A DNA stretch of 64,000 nt from Mycobacterium lepromatosis (GTDB taxonomy: Bacteria > Actinomycetota > Actinomycetes > Mycobacteriales > Mycobacteriaceae). The stretch lies in NCBI RefSeq assembly GCF_000975265.2, contig NZ_CP083405.1:2914001-2978000 (forward strand), given 5' to 3'. Made by a program: the position numbers and the translations under genes. Under the pieces are notes generated by a model that had not been told where the DNA came from, searched no databases, and saw nothing but the letters and a program-made list of their open reading frames with translations. Positions 1 to 11,275 of the stretch are shown piece by piece. How positions within the stretch are numbered: the stretch's first letter is position 1; each line of letters starts with the position of its first letter.

Positions 1-379
1 TACCGCCTTTTCTGCACAGCCGAGATGTCTGCGTGGCAGTGGCGGACAGGTGAGCGAGTTGTTGTTGCCGCACTGGCAGGACTGTGGTGGCTTGGACAAC
101 CCAGGGTTTCCTGACCGGATCGCCGTTATGCTTGCCCGGACTGGCACGAATTTCGTGCCAGTCGGCATAGCCCTGGTCCAGCTGAGCAGCGTGACCCGGG
201 TCGGGGATCGGCAGACCTAGAACAACCCGGTCAAGTTACAATTTGGCTAGGAGCTAGAGCCCGCCATGGTGTCGCTCACCACTGACGAAGGCGGCAACGA
301 AATCCTTACTATGTGTTCGCTCCGTTCGGGGCTGGAGATGACTAAATGATGTAGCTACCGTTGGCGTGGTTCTGCATCC
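1..379. other. Unassigned gene-poor stretch
   Basis: No convincing gene is seen. A plus-strand segment around 95-235 reads open for a while (it contains GLDNPGFPDRIAVMLAR) and may be the tail of another decayed lipid-metabolism gene, but I could not place it in a family. Confidence 0.4.
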
Positions 380-1240
380 CTTTGGGAGGTTCGACAAGAC
401 GCGATGCAGATGGGTGACACAAGGCTATCCAAGCCGCACTTACGGACACCGGGTGCGAGTGTGCGTCACAGCGGCTAGCGTTATTCAACAGGACGTCGAC
501 ACTATTCGGTTGGGCAAGTACGACATCGGCGTCATCATAGGTCTGGACGCGTAAACCTCGCGGAGCCTTCGCTAAGGATCCCGCTAAGTTGGCGCTGCCG
601 CAGTGGTACGCGCAGAACGGACAGGTCGTCACCACCAAGTTCTTCGGAATGAAGGCCAACAAGTACCTGCACTACTACAGCATTTCCCAGGCCACGCTAG
701 CCAAAGTCGCCGCCAAGAACTACTGCAACGGTGCAACTGAATACAAATGTGTTTCGTCGCAAGCCGATTCTTGCGGACAAGATCCTTAACGCCATGGATG
801 TTCTGTGTGCCCGATAAGGGTGACTCCGCCGTGATCGTGTGCTGTGGTGATATGGTGCACAACTTCACCGACAAATCGGTGCGTGTGCGTGTTACCGAGA
901 TCCGCACCCGGCGTTATGGCTCCTACGAGGTGCATGCCACGTTTGCTCCGTTAGTGGAAGACGCCTCGCCTACGGGTGTACGGCAACCAAGGCTGTCTAA
1001 CGGGGACGGCAGGCATCGGACCCGAGGACATCGACCTCGTCCAGTTGCAGGAAACCAATGCCGGCGCCAGAGGTCATTCACATGTACGAGACGGTCCTGT
1101 GCGCCGACGGTGAGTAAGAAACACTGGGAGCTGGTGCGTCAAGTTGCAAGGCGAGGCGGGCGAGCGTCAGGTGCCCGGCAACTCGCGTGTTGCTCTGGTC
1201 CAGGTGTACGGCGTGCCTGGTACCTCGTTAGCGATCACCC
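380..1240 (+). pseudogene. Decayed SCP-x/lipid-transfer type thiolase
   Basis: Thiolase-family segments appear in sequence order but in different frames. LGKYDIGVIIGLDA near 510-552 matches the region after the active-site Cys block. Next comes a stretch with FFGMKANKYLHYYSISQ near 640-690, then MFCVPDKGDSAVIVCC near 796-843, then EDIDLVQLQETNAG near 1024-1066. The frame changes and internal stops show it is dead. The order and motifs resemble mycobacterial Ltp/acetyl-CoA acetyltransferase-like proteins that act on sterol or fatty side chains. Which paralogue it came from is not clear. It runs toward the convergent helicase gene. Confidence 0.55.
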
Positions 1241-1247
1241 TGTCAGT

Positions 1248-2897
1248 TTAGATTGCCGGGCCTAGCAGGTCGTCGGCGTCGCGGATGATGTAGCTGTAGC
1301 CTTGCTCGGCTAAGAATCGCTGCCGGTGTGCAGCGTACTCGGCGTCCAGGCTGTCGCGGGTAACCACGGAGTAGAAAATAGCTCCGCCGCCGGCTGCCTT
1401 AGGTCGCAGCAACCGGCCCAGCCGCTGCGCTTCCTCTTGACGTGAGCCAAAAGTTCCCGAAACTTGCACCGCAACAGCGGCTTCCGGTAAGTCGATGGAG
1501 AAGTTGGCAACCTTGGAGACCACCAGTGTGGAGACTTCACCGAGGCGGAAAGCGTCGAATAGCGCTTCGCGTTCCTTGATTCTCGTCGATCCCTGAATTA
1601 CCGGAGCGTTGAGTTCGGAACCAAGCTCATCGAGTTGATCCAGGTATGCACCAATCACGAGAGTTTGCTCGCCGGGGTGTCGGCTCAATACCGACTTTAC
1701 CACTGCAATCTTCGAATGCGCTGTTGAGCAGACACGGTAGCGTTCTTCGGCTTCAGCGGTGGCGTAGGTCATCCTCTCGTTATCCGTCATCGTGACCCGG
1801 ACTTCGACGCACTCTGCTGGCGCAATCCAGCCCTGCGCCTCGATGTCCTTCCACGGCGTGTCATAGCGTTTCGGGCCGATCAGGGAAAATACGTCACCCT
1901 CGCGGCCGTCTTCGCGGATCAACGTGGCGGTCAGGCCCAGCCGCCGCTTAGACTGCAGTTCAGCGGTCATCCGGAACACCGGTGCCGGCAGCAGATGCAC
2001 CTCGTCGTAGACGATCAGGCCCCAATCTCGGCTACTGAAGAGTTCCAGATGACGGTACTCACCTTTGGTGCGGCGGGTGATCATCTGGTAGGTCGAGATG
2101 GTCACCGGTCGGATTTCTTTGCGCTCTCCGGAGTATTCGCCGATCTCGTTCTCGGTCAGCGAGGTGCGCGCGATCAGCTCGCGCTTCCACTGTCGGGCAG
2201 CCACGATGTTGGTGACTAAAATGAGCGTCGTCGCACAAGTTTTCGCCATCGCGGCAGCCCCCACTAGCGTTTTGCCAGCGCCACATGGCAGTACCACCAC
2301 CCCAGAGCCGGCAGACCAGAATGAATCGGCTGCCAGCCGCTGGTAATCACGCAGCTGCCAACCGTCTTGCTGCAAGATAATCGGGTGTGCCTCACCGTCC
2401 ACGTAACCAGCGAGATCCTCTGCTGGCCAACCGATCTTAAGCAAAAGCTGTTTGACCCTGCCGCGTTCGCTGGGATGAACGACGACGGTGTCGTTGTCGA
2501 TGCGGGCGCCCAACATCGGTGCGATCTTCTTGTTATGCAACACCTCCTCGAGTACCCCGCGATCCAGGCTTACCAGCGTTAGACCGTGGGCAGGGTTCTT
2601 GACCAGCTGCAGCCGCCCATAGCGGGCCATGGTGTCGACGATGTCGACCAGCAGAGATTGCGGCACCGCGTAGCGCGCATGACTGATCAACGTGTCGACG
2701 ACTTGTTCGGCATCATGGCCGGCGGCGCGAGCGTTCCACAACGCCAGTGGTGTGATGCGGTAAGTGTGCACATGTTCGGGTGCGCGTTCCAGCTCGGCGA
2801 ACGGTGCGATGGCTACACGTGCCGCATCGGCTAGCTTATGGTCCACTTCGAGCAGTACCGTTTTATCGGACTGCACTATCAACGGCCCGTCGGTCAT
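1248..2897 (-). CDS. ercc3: XPB/ERCC3-type DNA helicase
   Basis: Superfamily 2 ATP-dependent 3'-5' DNA helicase, 549 aa, the size of the Rv0861c/XPB family (about 540 aa). An N-terminal damage-recognition-like region is followed by helicase domain 1 with Walker A LPCGAGKT (about residues 203-210) and the DEVH box in IVYDEVHLL (about 296-303). TATLIRED (about 323-330) contains the RED motif typical of XPB. Helicase domain 2 ends with the arginine-rich QRLGRLLRPK. The ATG at 2897 is preferred over the upstream in-frame start at 2933 because GAGAAGGAG lies at the right distance before it. The helicase gene follows the WYL-like gene on the same strand, so the two are probably cotranscribed. Bacterial XPB unwinds and anneals DNA in repair; the exact role in mycobacteria is inferred. 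Confidence 0.95.
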   Translation of the reverse strand: MTDGPLIVQSDKTVLLEVDHKLADAARVAIAPFAELERAPEHVHTYRITPLALWNARAAGHDAEQVVDTLISHARYAVPQSLLVDIVDTMARYGRLQLVKNPAHGLTLVSLDRGVLEEVLHNKKIAPMLGARIDNDTVVVHPSERGRVKQLLLKIGWPAEDLAGYVDGEAHPIILQQDGWQLRDYQRLAADSFWSAGSGVVVLPCGAGKTLVGAAAMAKTCATTLILVTNIVAARQWKRELIARTSLTENEIGEYSGERKEIRPVTISTYQMITRRTKGEYRHLELFSSRDWGLIVYDEVHLLPAPVFRMTAELQSKRRLGLTATLIREDGREGDVFSLIGPKRYDTPWKDIEAQGWIAPAECVEVRVTMTDNERMTYATAEAEERYRVCSTAHSKIAVVKSVLSRHPGEQTLVIGAYLDQLDELGSELNAPVIQGSTRIKEREALFDAFRLGEVSTLVVSKVANFSIDLPEAAVAVQVSGTFGSRQEEAQRLGRLLRPKAAGGGAIFYSVVTRDSLDAEYAAHRQRFLAEQGYSYIIRDADDLLGPAI

Positions 2898-2932
2898 TAT
2901 CCTGCTCCTTCTCATCGTTTCGTGAGAGTCCA

Positions 2933-3208
2933 TTATTGGCCGTCGGACGACACCACCGACGTGATGCGGTGGATGACAAAGTCACGTAGCCGCCCAGACC
3001 CCGAATCGAAAGCCACCAGCTGATCCCCCCGTATGGCGATCGGCGATATCACCCACTGGGTGGCAATGCCGACGGCGTCGAGATAGCCGATCACTAGCGT
3101 GGTCTTTTCTCTTGTGGCGCGTTGCAACAGCGATATGGTGACGGTCGGGTCGACGCGGATATTGTCAAACGGTGTAGCAGTCACTTTAATTTTAATGTAG
3201 TACCGCAA
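2933..3208 (-). pseudogene. Detached C-terminal WYL-like end of the helicase-associated protein
   Basis: Encodes the C-terminal part of the Rv0862c family in a different frame from the main reading frame upstream. Its YLDAVGIATQWVISPIAI and FDSGSGRLRDFVIHRI segments have the WYL-domain pattern of beta strands ending in R-D-F...RI. In M. tuberculosis this tail is fused to the main protein. Here a stop and a 19-bp tandem duplication lie between the two. Independent translation would need a TTG start and is doubtful. Confidence 0.7.
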
Positions 3209-3225
3209 TTTTAATGTAGTACCGC
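3188..3225. repeat. 19-bp perfect tandem duplication
   Basis: Two adjacent identical units (3188-3206 and 3207-3225) of AATTTTAATGTAGTACCGC. They lie exactly at the 3' end of the Rv0862c-like reading frame. The duplication adds 19 bp (not a multiple of three) and carries a TAA in frame on the minus strand. Confidence 0.97.
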
Positions 3226-5220
3226 GATGACCGCGTTGAGGGTCTCAAGGTTGGGGCGCTGTAGTGGGCGGTATGGCCGCCCATGCTGTGGGGTGGGCAA
3301 TCTCGCTCTGCGAGGTCGGACGTCGACGATGGAGCCGGAGGAGTCTTCGACTGCTGGGGCGAACCCTGCGGATTGTAACGCGACGAGGACTTCGACGATG
3401 GGGGCGGGAGACACCGCCACCGTCGGAGCTAGGGCCCGTAGCTGCAGTTCCTCTGTGGCCGCCACCGTCTGGGTTAGCAGCGCCGGGTCCTCGCACCGGA
3501 CGAACGATGTGGCCATGCCAATTCGGAGCTGGCCATGTCGGCGCGCAACATCATCGATGAGATATGTGAGCCCTTGTGGAACCGGGGTTTTGGAGTGATT
3601 CGTGAAGAGTGCATGTATCCAGTCGCGAGTCTTGCCGATGTCGAGTGCATGCCGAATCGACCGTTCGCTGATGCGGTACACCATCGCCGTGCCGGCTGAT
3701 TCGATGGTGGCCACCGTGCGCACCTTCTCCGCAAGATCACGTTGCAGTGGCCCGGGTACCACGACCGTCAGGTCGGCTTGCACGAAAAAGTGGTCAATTG
3801 GTTCGGGCAGCGCCCGCATCATCGCAGCGACCGTGGCGGCTGGGTCGGCGGAGGCAATGACCTCGTCCAACAGCGCGCGTCCAGGTGTGCTGATTGCACC
3901 GCGACCCACCAGGCCCATCGTGTGGCCCTCGGCTAACAGATCGGCGACCGGTCCGGGCTGCAGCCGCCTGGCCCAGCGCGGGCGCCGCCAGATCAGCGCC
4001 GCCGACGCTTCGGCTGCTTCGACACCGGCTCCGACTGGTAGTTCGGCGAGCATGCCGAGTAACAGCCTGCGATCCAGTGGTGCCGCCGTCGAGTACAACG
4101 AATCTGACAGGGCGCCGTAAGGCTTAGCGTCTGGTCCGCGGCTACCGATCAACGCGGGCCGGCATTGCAAGTCAAGCCAGGTGCTGGCCAGCAGGTGCCA
4201 ACGCTCCGCGGGAGACATCGCGGTGAATCGGTCGGTGGCCATCGTCGGCGCCCAATAAGGGCCGTCGCCAGTGGTTGGCTCTGGGTCGGGCATGCCGCTG
4301 GCGATCAATCCTGCCGCGGCCGCGACCTCGAGGAGCAAGCCCAGTCGTAGTTCGTCGATGCCGGTAGCTTTGGCTAGCCGCTTGACTTCACGAATTCCCA
4401 ATCCGCCGTTGCGTAGCTCGGAAACCGGTGCTCTGCCTAGGGTCTCGAGCAAAATATCGAGTTCGTGCAGCGCCTCGATGACTGTCCCGGCTGCCGCGGC
4501 GTCGGCGTCGTTGGGTGCGGTTACCGAAACCACCGGATACGGCTGCGTCAGCTGCGTTGGACCGGACTGCTCGCCGCGCAACACCTGCCCGATGTGGCGA
4601 GGCAGAATCACCGTTTCGGCATCGATGCGTCGTAGCAGACCCATTGCGAGCAGTTGTGGCACTGGTCGATCGTGTGGCGCTTCGGGCGCGGCATCGCGGG
4701 TGCGCCCCAGTGGGGACTCTTCGAGCAATTTCTGCAGTACGTCCCGTTGCGTTTGGTCGAGGCGAGCGATCAGCTCGGCGATTTGTTCGCCGGTGCGTGA
4801 GGTGTCTTCAAATGTGACTTGCCCCGGATGCCACGGCAACGCTACGGCAGCGGCAGCAGCTATCCGGACTGTGGTCTCACCCCAAGCCAGGGCCCGGTGC
4901 CGAAGGTGATCTAGTGCGCTGACCACGTCGGCCTGGGAAGCGCGATCGCCGATCAGCGCCTGTAGCTTGGCAGTCGATACCGGCGTGCTATCGGCCTGCA
5001 GTACCAGCAGTGCATCAATCACAGCGAGTTGCAGGAAATTGAGCTCGTCGGCGACAGCTTGGATTGATTGACGGGCCTGCGCCCGCGCAGCTAGTGCCGC
5101 GATACTGCCAGGTGGCGGTTGAACCAGGTCGGGCCGCAACTCCAGTAGCTGGATCAGCCGCTCGTCGGACAAGTCGGCCAGCCAGGACCCCAGCGGGATA
5201 TCCGGGGTGTTGTCGGTCAT
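3211..5220 (-). CDS. Helicase-associated (Rv0862c-like) protein, C-terminally truncated
   Basis: A 669-aa open frame beginning [19 protein letters not shown]. It is homologous to the 750-aa-class actinobacterial protein that is always next to the XPB helicase and carries a helicase-associated region with a WYL-like tail. It is Ala/Leu-rich, with winged-helix-like segments such as [19 protein letters not shown]. The frame ends ...[12 protein letters not shown] at the first copy of the 19-bp duplication, and the missing tail continues in another frame at 2933-3208. It may therefore be a truncated functional protein or a recent pseudogene. The long intact frame argues the break is recent. It probably works with the helicase in DNA transactions, judging by conserved adjacency only. 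Confidence 0.75.
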   Translation of the reverse strand: MTDNTPDIPLGSWLADLSDERLIQLLELRPDLVQPPPGSIAALAARAQARQSIQAVADELNFLQLAVIDALLVLQADSTPVSTAKLQALIGDRASQADVVSALDHLRHRALAWGETTVRIAAAAAVALPWHPGQVTFEDTSRTGEQIAELIARLDQTQRDVLQKLLEESPLGRTRDAAPEAPHDRPVPQLLAMGLLRRIDAETVILPRHIGQVLRGEQSGPTQLTQPYPVVSVTAPNDADAAAAGTVIEALHELDILLETLGRAPVSELRNGGLGIREVKRLAKATGIDELRLGLLLEVAAAAGLIASGMPDPEPTTGDGPYWAPTMATDRFTAMSPAERWHLLASTWLDLQCRPALIGSRGPDAKPYGALSDSLYSTAAPLDRRLLLGMLAELPVGAGVEAAEASAALIWRRPRWARRLQPGPVADLLAEGHTMGLVGRGAISTPGRALLDEVIASADPAATVAAMMRALPEPIDHFFVQADLTVVVPGPLQRDLAEKVRTVATIESAGTAMVYRISERSIRHALDIGKTRDWIHALFTNHSKTPVPQGLTYLIDDVARRHGQLRIGMATSFVRCEDPALLTQTVAATEELQLRALAPTVAVSPAPIVEVLVALQSAGFAPAVEDSSGSIVDVRPRRARLPTPQHGRPYRPLQRPNLETLNAVIAVLH

Positions 5221-5339
5221 TGCTGACTAGCGTAAAGCAGCCAAGTGTGACGCAATGTTCAGCGACTCAGCAGGCAAGCAAGACCTGCAGCGCGATGTTT
5301 AGCGTCACATGCGAGTATGGATCTGTAAGAATATATGTC

Positions 5340-5549
5340 GTGGCTGACATTGCTGAAAGCAAGGCGCATAAAAACAGATGCGTAGACAACAGCTGGCCGA
5401 CGACTGATCCAGACGACCACGCGGTAAGCGAATTGGTGACCGATCGCACTGGTGCGTTGTCGCCATTTGGTGACCTGGACTTTCCGGTGCCCGCCGACGA
5501 CTTGCCCTACGTGCACCCGGTCACCGTCGTCAACCGGTCGGGTCGCTGA
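5340..5549 (+). CDS. Short conserved mycobacterial protein (Rv0863-like)
   Basis: A 69-aa frame from GTG. It contains the dense motif run [11 protein letters not shown]...[13 protein letters not shown] that I recognise from Rv0863-type proteins of about 93 aa. Function is unknown. It is divergent from the helicase-associated gene and upstream of the moaC2 remnant. The start is uncertain: no good Shine-Dalgarno is visible, and the family is longer at the N terminus, so it could be 5'-truncated and dead. Confidence 0.45.
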   Translation: MADIAESKAHKNRCVDNSWPTTDPDDHAVSELVTDRTGALSPFGDLDFPVPADDLPYVHPVTVVNRSGR

Positions 5550-5654
5550 GATTGCTAGGGCTTCAGAGGCGCTTAGGTCTGCTGCGACATGCGCGTGGAG
5601 GAATTCCGTTCGGGCCTGTTGTCTCAATCTTGAATGAACGGGGGGGCGGTGTTC

Positions 5655-6090
5655 ATGGTCGGACGTTACCGAGAAGGTCGCCATAGGTGTACTGCTGTTG
5701 CCGCGGGAGCCTTGCACACCTCGGCGCATGTGGTGGTGATGATCTCAACCGGCACCCTGCCCAGAAGGCGATGCGCTGGCTACCAAGCGGGTGGCGAGCC
5801 TTCTGGCGGCCAAACCTACCGGTGACCTGATCCCACTATACCACCAGTTTGCCCTCACCGGTGTCGACGTGGATTGCACCGTCGTCGAATACGGATATCG
5901 AGATCACCGCGGACGGTGTACACTACTGACTGTGCAGGCGTGATGATGGAGGCGCTGACCGTCGTCAGTGTGGCCGGACTAACCACTCGACGACATAGCC
6001 AAAAGCGGTTGACCCCCCGCACGACAACATTCGGGTGCTTCGCAAGGAGGACGGCAAAAGCGGAACTTGGGCACGGTAATGTGCGGCTGA
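5655..6090 (+). pseudogene. moaC2: Decayed molybdopterin precursor synthase MoaC
   Basis: Fragments match MoaC in order: TAVAAGALHTSAHVVVMIST near 5690-5750, then LIPLYHQFALTGVDVDCTV near 5830-5885, then MMEALTVVSVAGLT near 5943-5985, then RVLRKEDGKSGTW near 6030-6070 with frame shifts. MoaC makes cyclic pyranopterin monophosphate with MoaA. The gene is interrupted and not translatable as one protein. It heads a dead moaC2-mog-moaE2 run on the plus strand. Confidence 0.85.
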
Positions 6091-6094
6091 TCCG

Positions 6095-6490
6095 CCCGGA
6101 TGATACCCTACTCATATTCGGGGGTCGGCCGGTGGATATGACGACCAATGCGAGTTAATTATCGGTGGAATGTCTTGGACAACATGGTTTTTCGCCAGTG
6201 TAACCGTGGTTTTTGCCGACGAGAACCCGGTTTGACGAGGCACTGCGCGATGGGGTCGACGTGATAATCACCCCGGGTGGTACCGGTATCTCGCGTAGTG
6301 ACAGCCCCTGGACCAGACTGCGGCTGTGCTGGATTACATGATCCCCGGGCTGGCCGACACTAGCTGTCGCAGCGGATTGTCGAAGGTACCGACGTCGGTG
6401 CTATCGCCCAGCGGGTGCGTGACGGTCTTGCCGTATTCGCTGATGTTCTAGACCACGTGCTCGATCAACTTGTCGGCGGAGATCGCCGCG
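6095..6490 (+). pseudogene. mog: Decayed molybdopterin adenylyltransferase Mog
   Basis: The diagnostic segment ALRDGVDVIITPGGTGIS (6240-6295) matches the TSGGTG nucleotide site of Mog/MoaB proteins. Downstream pieces VLDYMIPGLAD and [18 protein letters not shown] lie in shifted frames. Several deletions separate these blocks. It sits between the moaC2 and moaE2 remnants, as in M. tuberculosis. Confidence 0.85.
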
Positions 6491-6494
6491 ATGA

Positions 6495-6840
6495 CGCTGC
6501 TGCTGCGCGCCGCTATAAACGATCAGCCGATCTCACTGCCGAGCACGAGGATTTAGATGTAGTGAGTTATCAGTCGGTCGGAGCTATCGTCGGTTTCGTT
6601 GGAATGATTCGCTACTCTGACGACAGACGTCGGGTGTTGCCGTTCGGGTATTCCGAACATCCGTCGGCCGCACAGGTGTTCATTGATGTGGTGGTCGAAG
6701 TGGCTGATCAGTCCAACCCGGTGCGTGTGCCCGCGGCCCGCCCATCGACAAGGGGGCATTCGCCTAATCTGTTCGGCACTATTAAGGCGCGGCTACCGGT
6801 GTGGAAGCACTAGTTCTTTGATGATGGTACCGGGCGAGTG
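6495..6840 (+). pseudogene. moaE2: Decayed molybdopterin synthase large subunit MoaE
   Basis: Matches MoaE in [34 protein letters not shown] and the C-terminal [10 protein letters not shown]. An internal deletion removes much of the central domain, including the catalytic-lysine region. It runs convergently into rpfA. Confidence 0.85.
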
Positions 6841-6888
6841 AGCGGGTTCGGCCTAGCGTTAGCTGAGGATGGCCGTCTGAGCTGGGCG

Positions 6889-7817
<929 letters not shown>

Positions 7818-7971
7818 TCTAGTCACGTGTTGAGCAACTTGGCGTTTCACGTGTTGTCATGCGATAAAATTTCAGTATCTGAGGTTATTAACCCAGCCTG
7901 CGAGGGGGTCGATGCCATCCTGTTTGCACGTCATTATTTATTATTTCCCTTATGTGCTGAAGGTCGTAGCC

Positions 7972-8200
7972 TCATCCGCCTGCAAAAGGCGGCAAAGCGT
8001 CAATTGTGTATTGAAGCGCAGTGCTATGGTCTGGTCGCGAACCGTGATGCCGTAGCGCAGACAGGATTATCGGCTCAAAATCTTGGCGAGGCGCGAACCC
8101 CTGGGCCACAAGGCTCGCTACCAGCTCGGTGACCGTGACGCCTGGCCGCAATGTCACTGTCTCCGATTCGGTACCTGTGGCTACCTGCGTGGGTGAGAAT
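7972..8200 (-). pseudogene. moaD2: Decayed molybdopterin synthase small subunit MoaD
   Basis: The minus strand shows TLRPGVTVTELVASL and ends in IDALPPFAGG, the hallmark C-terminal Gly-Gly of MoaD that is thiocarboxylated. The middle is frameshifted and the N terminus is eroded. It lies directly upstream of the rpfA leader, as in M. tuberculosis. Confidence 0.85.
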
Positions 8201-8261
8201 TATAGCGCATTGACTCGAATTTCGACAGATTGGCCGGGTGTCTTAAGCCATCGATTACACT

Positions 8262-9165
8262 CATCGGGCAATTGGGCTGGACGAAGTTGGGCTTGTGTAT
8301 GCTCTGACCAGCAGGCTGCGAAGGTCGCTCTCCTGACTAGATAACGAAAACTGCGGATTTGGTTGTTGGCTGTCAGTTAGAGTGCAGTTACAGCTTGCGC
8401 AGAAAGCGGGCGGCACCGAGTCGATTACGCAAAACTTTCCGGACGGTGTGGCAGGGCTCGTGTTGAACAACTAGAGTTCGGCCGGAGTCGAACCGTGGGC
8501 GCTGGGTTCTGTCGCCGCTGAGGAAATGGGGTCGTAGTGCCGCTAGCACGTTATCAGAGGTCAGCGCGTCCTCACGTCGTCGTTGGTGCCCAGCGTCCAG
8601 CAGTATCTGCTTGATGACCCGCACCTGATAAGCTCTGGTTCAGACAGAACCGCAACCGCTCGACGATATCCTTGCTGTCCCTCGTCCGGTCCAACACCGA
8701 CTTCGCCTTGACCAGCGGAAGATCTGCTTTATTGGCGGCGGCTAAGCCGGGCATCACGTCAGCGAGTTGGTCGCGACGGGTGGTGGCCGCAAAGTCGGTC
8801 TGGTCTATGCTGTTCATCGACACGTCGACCCGGCCCAGGCCTGCGTCAGCCCTTCCCGAGCCAGTCCTACACCACTGGTGGTTAACGAGCTCGCCGGGCC
8901 GGGTCGCAGACTGGCCGCTGCTGCGATTACCTCTTCGAATTGGCGGGCCAACACCCCGCTCACTACCAGTGAACCGAATGTTGGTGACGGCTAGCCCGGT
9001 GACCGCGATGCTCATGATCCTGGCATACTTGTCGAGCTGTGGCAAGTTACTGGCCCCGTCGTTATTCCAAGTCTGCTGTTGGTATTCAACTAAGTGCAAT
9101 GCAGAGTTGGTGCGTGATATCTGCAGTTCGTTGGCTCTCTTGCCGCGTGTAGTCCATTAGTAGGT
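8262..9165 (-). pseudogene. moaA2: Decayed radical-SAM GTP cyclase MoaA
   Basis: Minus-strand pieces match MoaA in order: IAVTGLAVTNIRFTGSE (radical SAM core), then VDVSMNSIDQTDFAATTRR, MPGLAAANKADL and IVERLRFCLNQ. These are followed in other frames by LLDAGHQRRREDALTSDNVL and VIDSVPPAFCASCN (C-terminal cluster region). The N-terminal CxxxCxxC motif is not recoverable. Multiple frameshifts show it is dead. Confidence 0.85.
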
Positions 9166-9284
9166 CATCGCAGCACGTCCCGAGCGGCGACGTGGTCGTT
9201 CGTCCGGTTCTGCGTGTGGCTACGTACTGTCGGCACTTCCAACGCGGTCAGCGTCATACGGGTACCCGTTCGAATCGAGTTTAC

Positions 9285-9640
9285 GAGCTGATTTCGACGA
9301 TGTCTTTGCCCGGCGGAACCAGCGAAACCGGGATGAACTTGGAGTTAAACAGCGTCAGCGGAATACCGACGATCGTGACCGCCGTCGTTGCGGCACTGAG
9401 CAGGTGCCCGATCGTCAACCATAACCTGAACGGCAGTACTCAGATGGTGTTGCTGACGAGAGCTCCCGTCCCGGCGCCCGGCTTGTTGACTATCGTCTGG
9501 TCGAATGGCCGCAATGCGTACGACGCTATGCTCAGAGCTGTGAAGCCGGCTGATAATTGCTGCGCGTAAGTGGCCGAAGACCAGCCAGAGGCTGCAGAAA
9601 GCCAGCTAGGTGACGTTCAGGACCAGGTGCAATTCCTTCA
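9285..9640 (-). pseudogene. Decayed YccF-like inner-membrane protein (Rv0870c-like)
   Basis: The minus strand reads LFNSKFIPVSLVPPGKDIVE near 9290-9350, matching the C-terminal LxLIPVSLVPLGKEIV motif of YccF-domain proteins. Upstream fragments of hydrophobic segments lie in shifted frames. It sits between moaA2 and cspB, as in M. tuberculosis. Confidence 0.6.
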
Positions 9641-9723
9641 ACGGTAATGCCATCCTACCGGGTAACGGTTTATCTGGGTGCTTCGCGGGCAACTGCCCGA
9701 GTAAGATTGCACACCAACGTTGT

Positions 9724-9745
9724 GTCCCGCCTATGCAGGCGGGAC
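9724..9745 (+). promoter_or_regulatory. Strong hairpin in the cspB 5' region
   Basis: A perfect 9-bp stem, GTCCCGCCT / AGGCGGGAC with a 4-nt loop, is followed by GTTTGTTCTGTTG. It ends 51 bp before the cspB start. It could be an intrinsic terminator or attenuator, or a temperature-sensitive leader element of the cold-shock gene. Only the structure is seen directly. Confidence 0.5.
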
Positions 9746-9796
9746 GTTTGTTCTGTTGTCCATCTTAGTGATCTGTCAGACAAGCAGGTGAGACCA

Positions 9797-10207
9797 GTGC
9801 CGACCGGCAAGGTGAAGTGGTATGACGCCGACAAGGGGTTTGGCTTCCTTTCGCAGGAGGATGGCGAAGACGTCTATGTTCGCTCGTCGGCGTTGCCCGC
9901 GGGTGTCGAGGGGCTCAAAGCCGGGCAACGGGTGGAGTTTGGCGTGGCTTCTGGCCGGCGTGGGCCGCAGGCATTGAGCCTCAAGCTGATTGATCCGCCG
10001 CCGAGCTTCGCTCGCCAAGCGCGCCGCGAAGCGCTGGCCGAGCACAGGCACAGCCCGGATGAAATGCACGGCATGGTCGAAGATATGATCACATTGCTGG
10101 AAAGTACGGTGCAGCCCGAGTTGCGTAAAGGCCGCTACCCGGACCGCAAAACGGCCAGACGGGTATCTGAGGTGGTTAAGGCGGTGGCCCGTGAGTTCGA
10201 CGCATAG
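9797..10207 (+). CDS. cspB: Cold-shock domain protein CspB
   Basis: A 136-aa nucleic-acid chaperone. The N-terminal cold-shock domain has [16 protein letters not shown] (RNP1 KGFGFL, residues 13-18) and DVYVRSSAL (RNP2-like, about 25-33). A C-terminal helical extension of about 65 aa, with [16 protein letters not shown], is typical of the mycobacterial long CspB. The GTG at 9797 is chosen because AGGTGAG lies just upstream and family members start (M/V)PTGKVKWY. The frame is open upstream to 9647, but that part is Arg/Cys-rich and unlike the family. It binds single-stranded RNA/DNA in the cytoplasm. Surrounding genes are dead. Confidence 0.93.
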   Translation: MPTGKVKWYDADKGFGFLSQEDGEDVYVRSSALPAGVEGLKAGQRVEFGVASGRRGPQALSLKLIDPPPSFARQARREALAEHRHSPDEMHGMVEDMITLLESTVQPELRKGRYPDRKTARRVSEVVKAVAREFDA

Positions 10208-10639
10208 TGGAGATCCGACCGGGCTGATTATTATCAAGGCAGCACTGCGCAGTGTCGTGTGGTTCTCATCGTGGCTGGCTTCTTTTCTTAGCGTGCCCTG
10301 ACCTCGTGTGCCGAGGACAGCCGGGTTGCGCCAACGTACCGAGTTGGCCTCCGATAGGTCAGCCTCATCGACGACAGCAATCTTTAGCGTGCGCGGCACC
10401 TGGCGTTGAACGTCTTTTCCCCGACTCAAAGCCCAGGTCTATCGGACAAGCCGTTTCCACAAAACTGGACTTCTACCACGAATTGCCGCCGGTGCTCGAC
10501 GGTTACCGGCATCCGCTGATCTGGTTCTCGTACAGCCGCGGAAGTAGCGGACTGTAGTACGTGTGGTGTGTCTAGGCATTGGCCAGTCGTGGGTACGTGG
10601 TGGTTGCAATCAATTATTATTATTATCTTGCCAACACCT
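10208..10639. other. Unassigned stretch after cspB
   Basis: The plus strand contains a short readable piece (KLDFYHELPPVLDGYRHPL near 10461-10520) suggesting a lost gene, but no family could be assigned. A short ATT repeat (four-plus units) lies at 10613-10626. Confidence 0.4.
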
Positions 10640-11275
10640 ATGACTCCATCATCTAGTACCTAACCAACAAGCTGTGGCAGCGGCCAAAGAATTTGACCTT
10701 TACCGTGCATTTCTTTGTTGGCAAATCATTTTGGAAGTCTATTGGTGGACTCCAAACGGATTTGGGTGGCCGTACCATTCGCAGGGGGATCCCGTCGCTG
10801 TGGATCGGCGGTACGCGAGTCGACATCGAGAAATGCCTGCCCTTCCAGTAGGGCGTAAAAACCTTTGGTGATCCAAGCGGACAGCTACCGCTGGACGCCG
10901 CCCCAGCGTTTAACGTCGCATACCCACGAATCAAAGTAGTTTTTGTGATGGCTCCCGGTGTTCTCCAGGACTTAGGTATGGACGAGGCTGGACTTCATCG
11001 GTTGAGAGTGCCCGGCTATATCGCTGTTGGCGCCTATGACACCAGCCATCCCCCAGGTGGAACACTGAATTCGCGGCTTACAATTTTTTCCGGCTCCCTG
11101 CCTAATGTTCTACCCGGCGATGTCGACCACGAAGTTTTCGGCAATGAATGCACCCAGGGGGACGCGACGAGTTTTCTGAAGCATGTATCGATGCTCCGAG
11201 CGTGGACTGCCACGCAATCCACACCGAAATTGCCGAGGCTGAAGCCCAGTTTTTCGCCACCGCGTTCGGTGGCCG
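10640..11275 (+). pseudogene. Decayed dienelactone-hydrolase-like alpha/beta hydrolase
   Basis: A plus-strand run reads VFVMAPGVLQDLGMDEAGLH, then LRVPGYIAVGAYDTSHPPGG, then VLPGDVDHEVFGNECTQG. This is the Asp and His portion of the alpha/beta-hydrolase fold of putative dienelactone hydrolases. It is followed in a shifted frame by DEFSEACIDAPSVDCHAIHT. The first half carries stops. The substrate of the ancestor is unknown. Confidence 0.6.

Noticed and set aside
4271..4909. A 212-aa open frame on the plus strand.
   Set aside because: It is fully antisense to the conserved 669-aa helicase-associated gene, is Ser/Arg-rich and matches no family: a GC-skew shadow.
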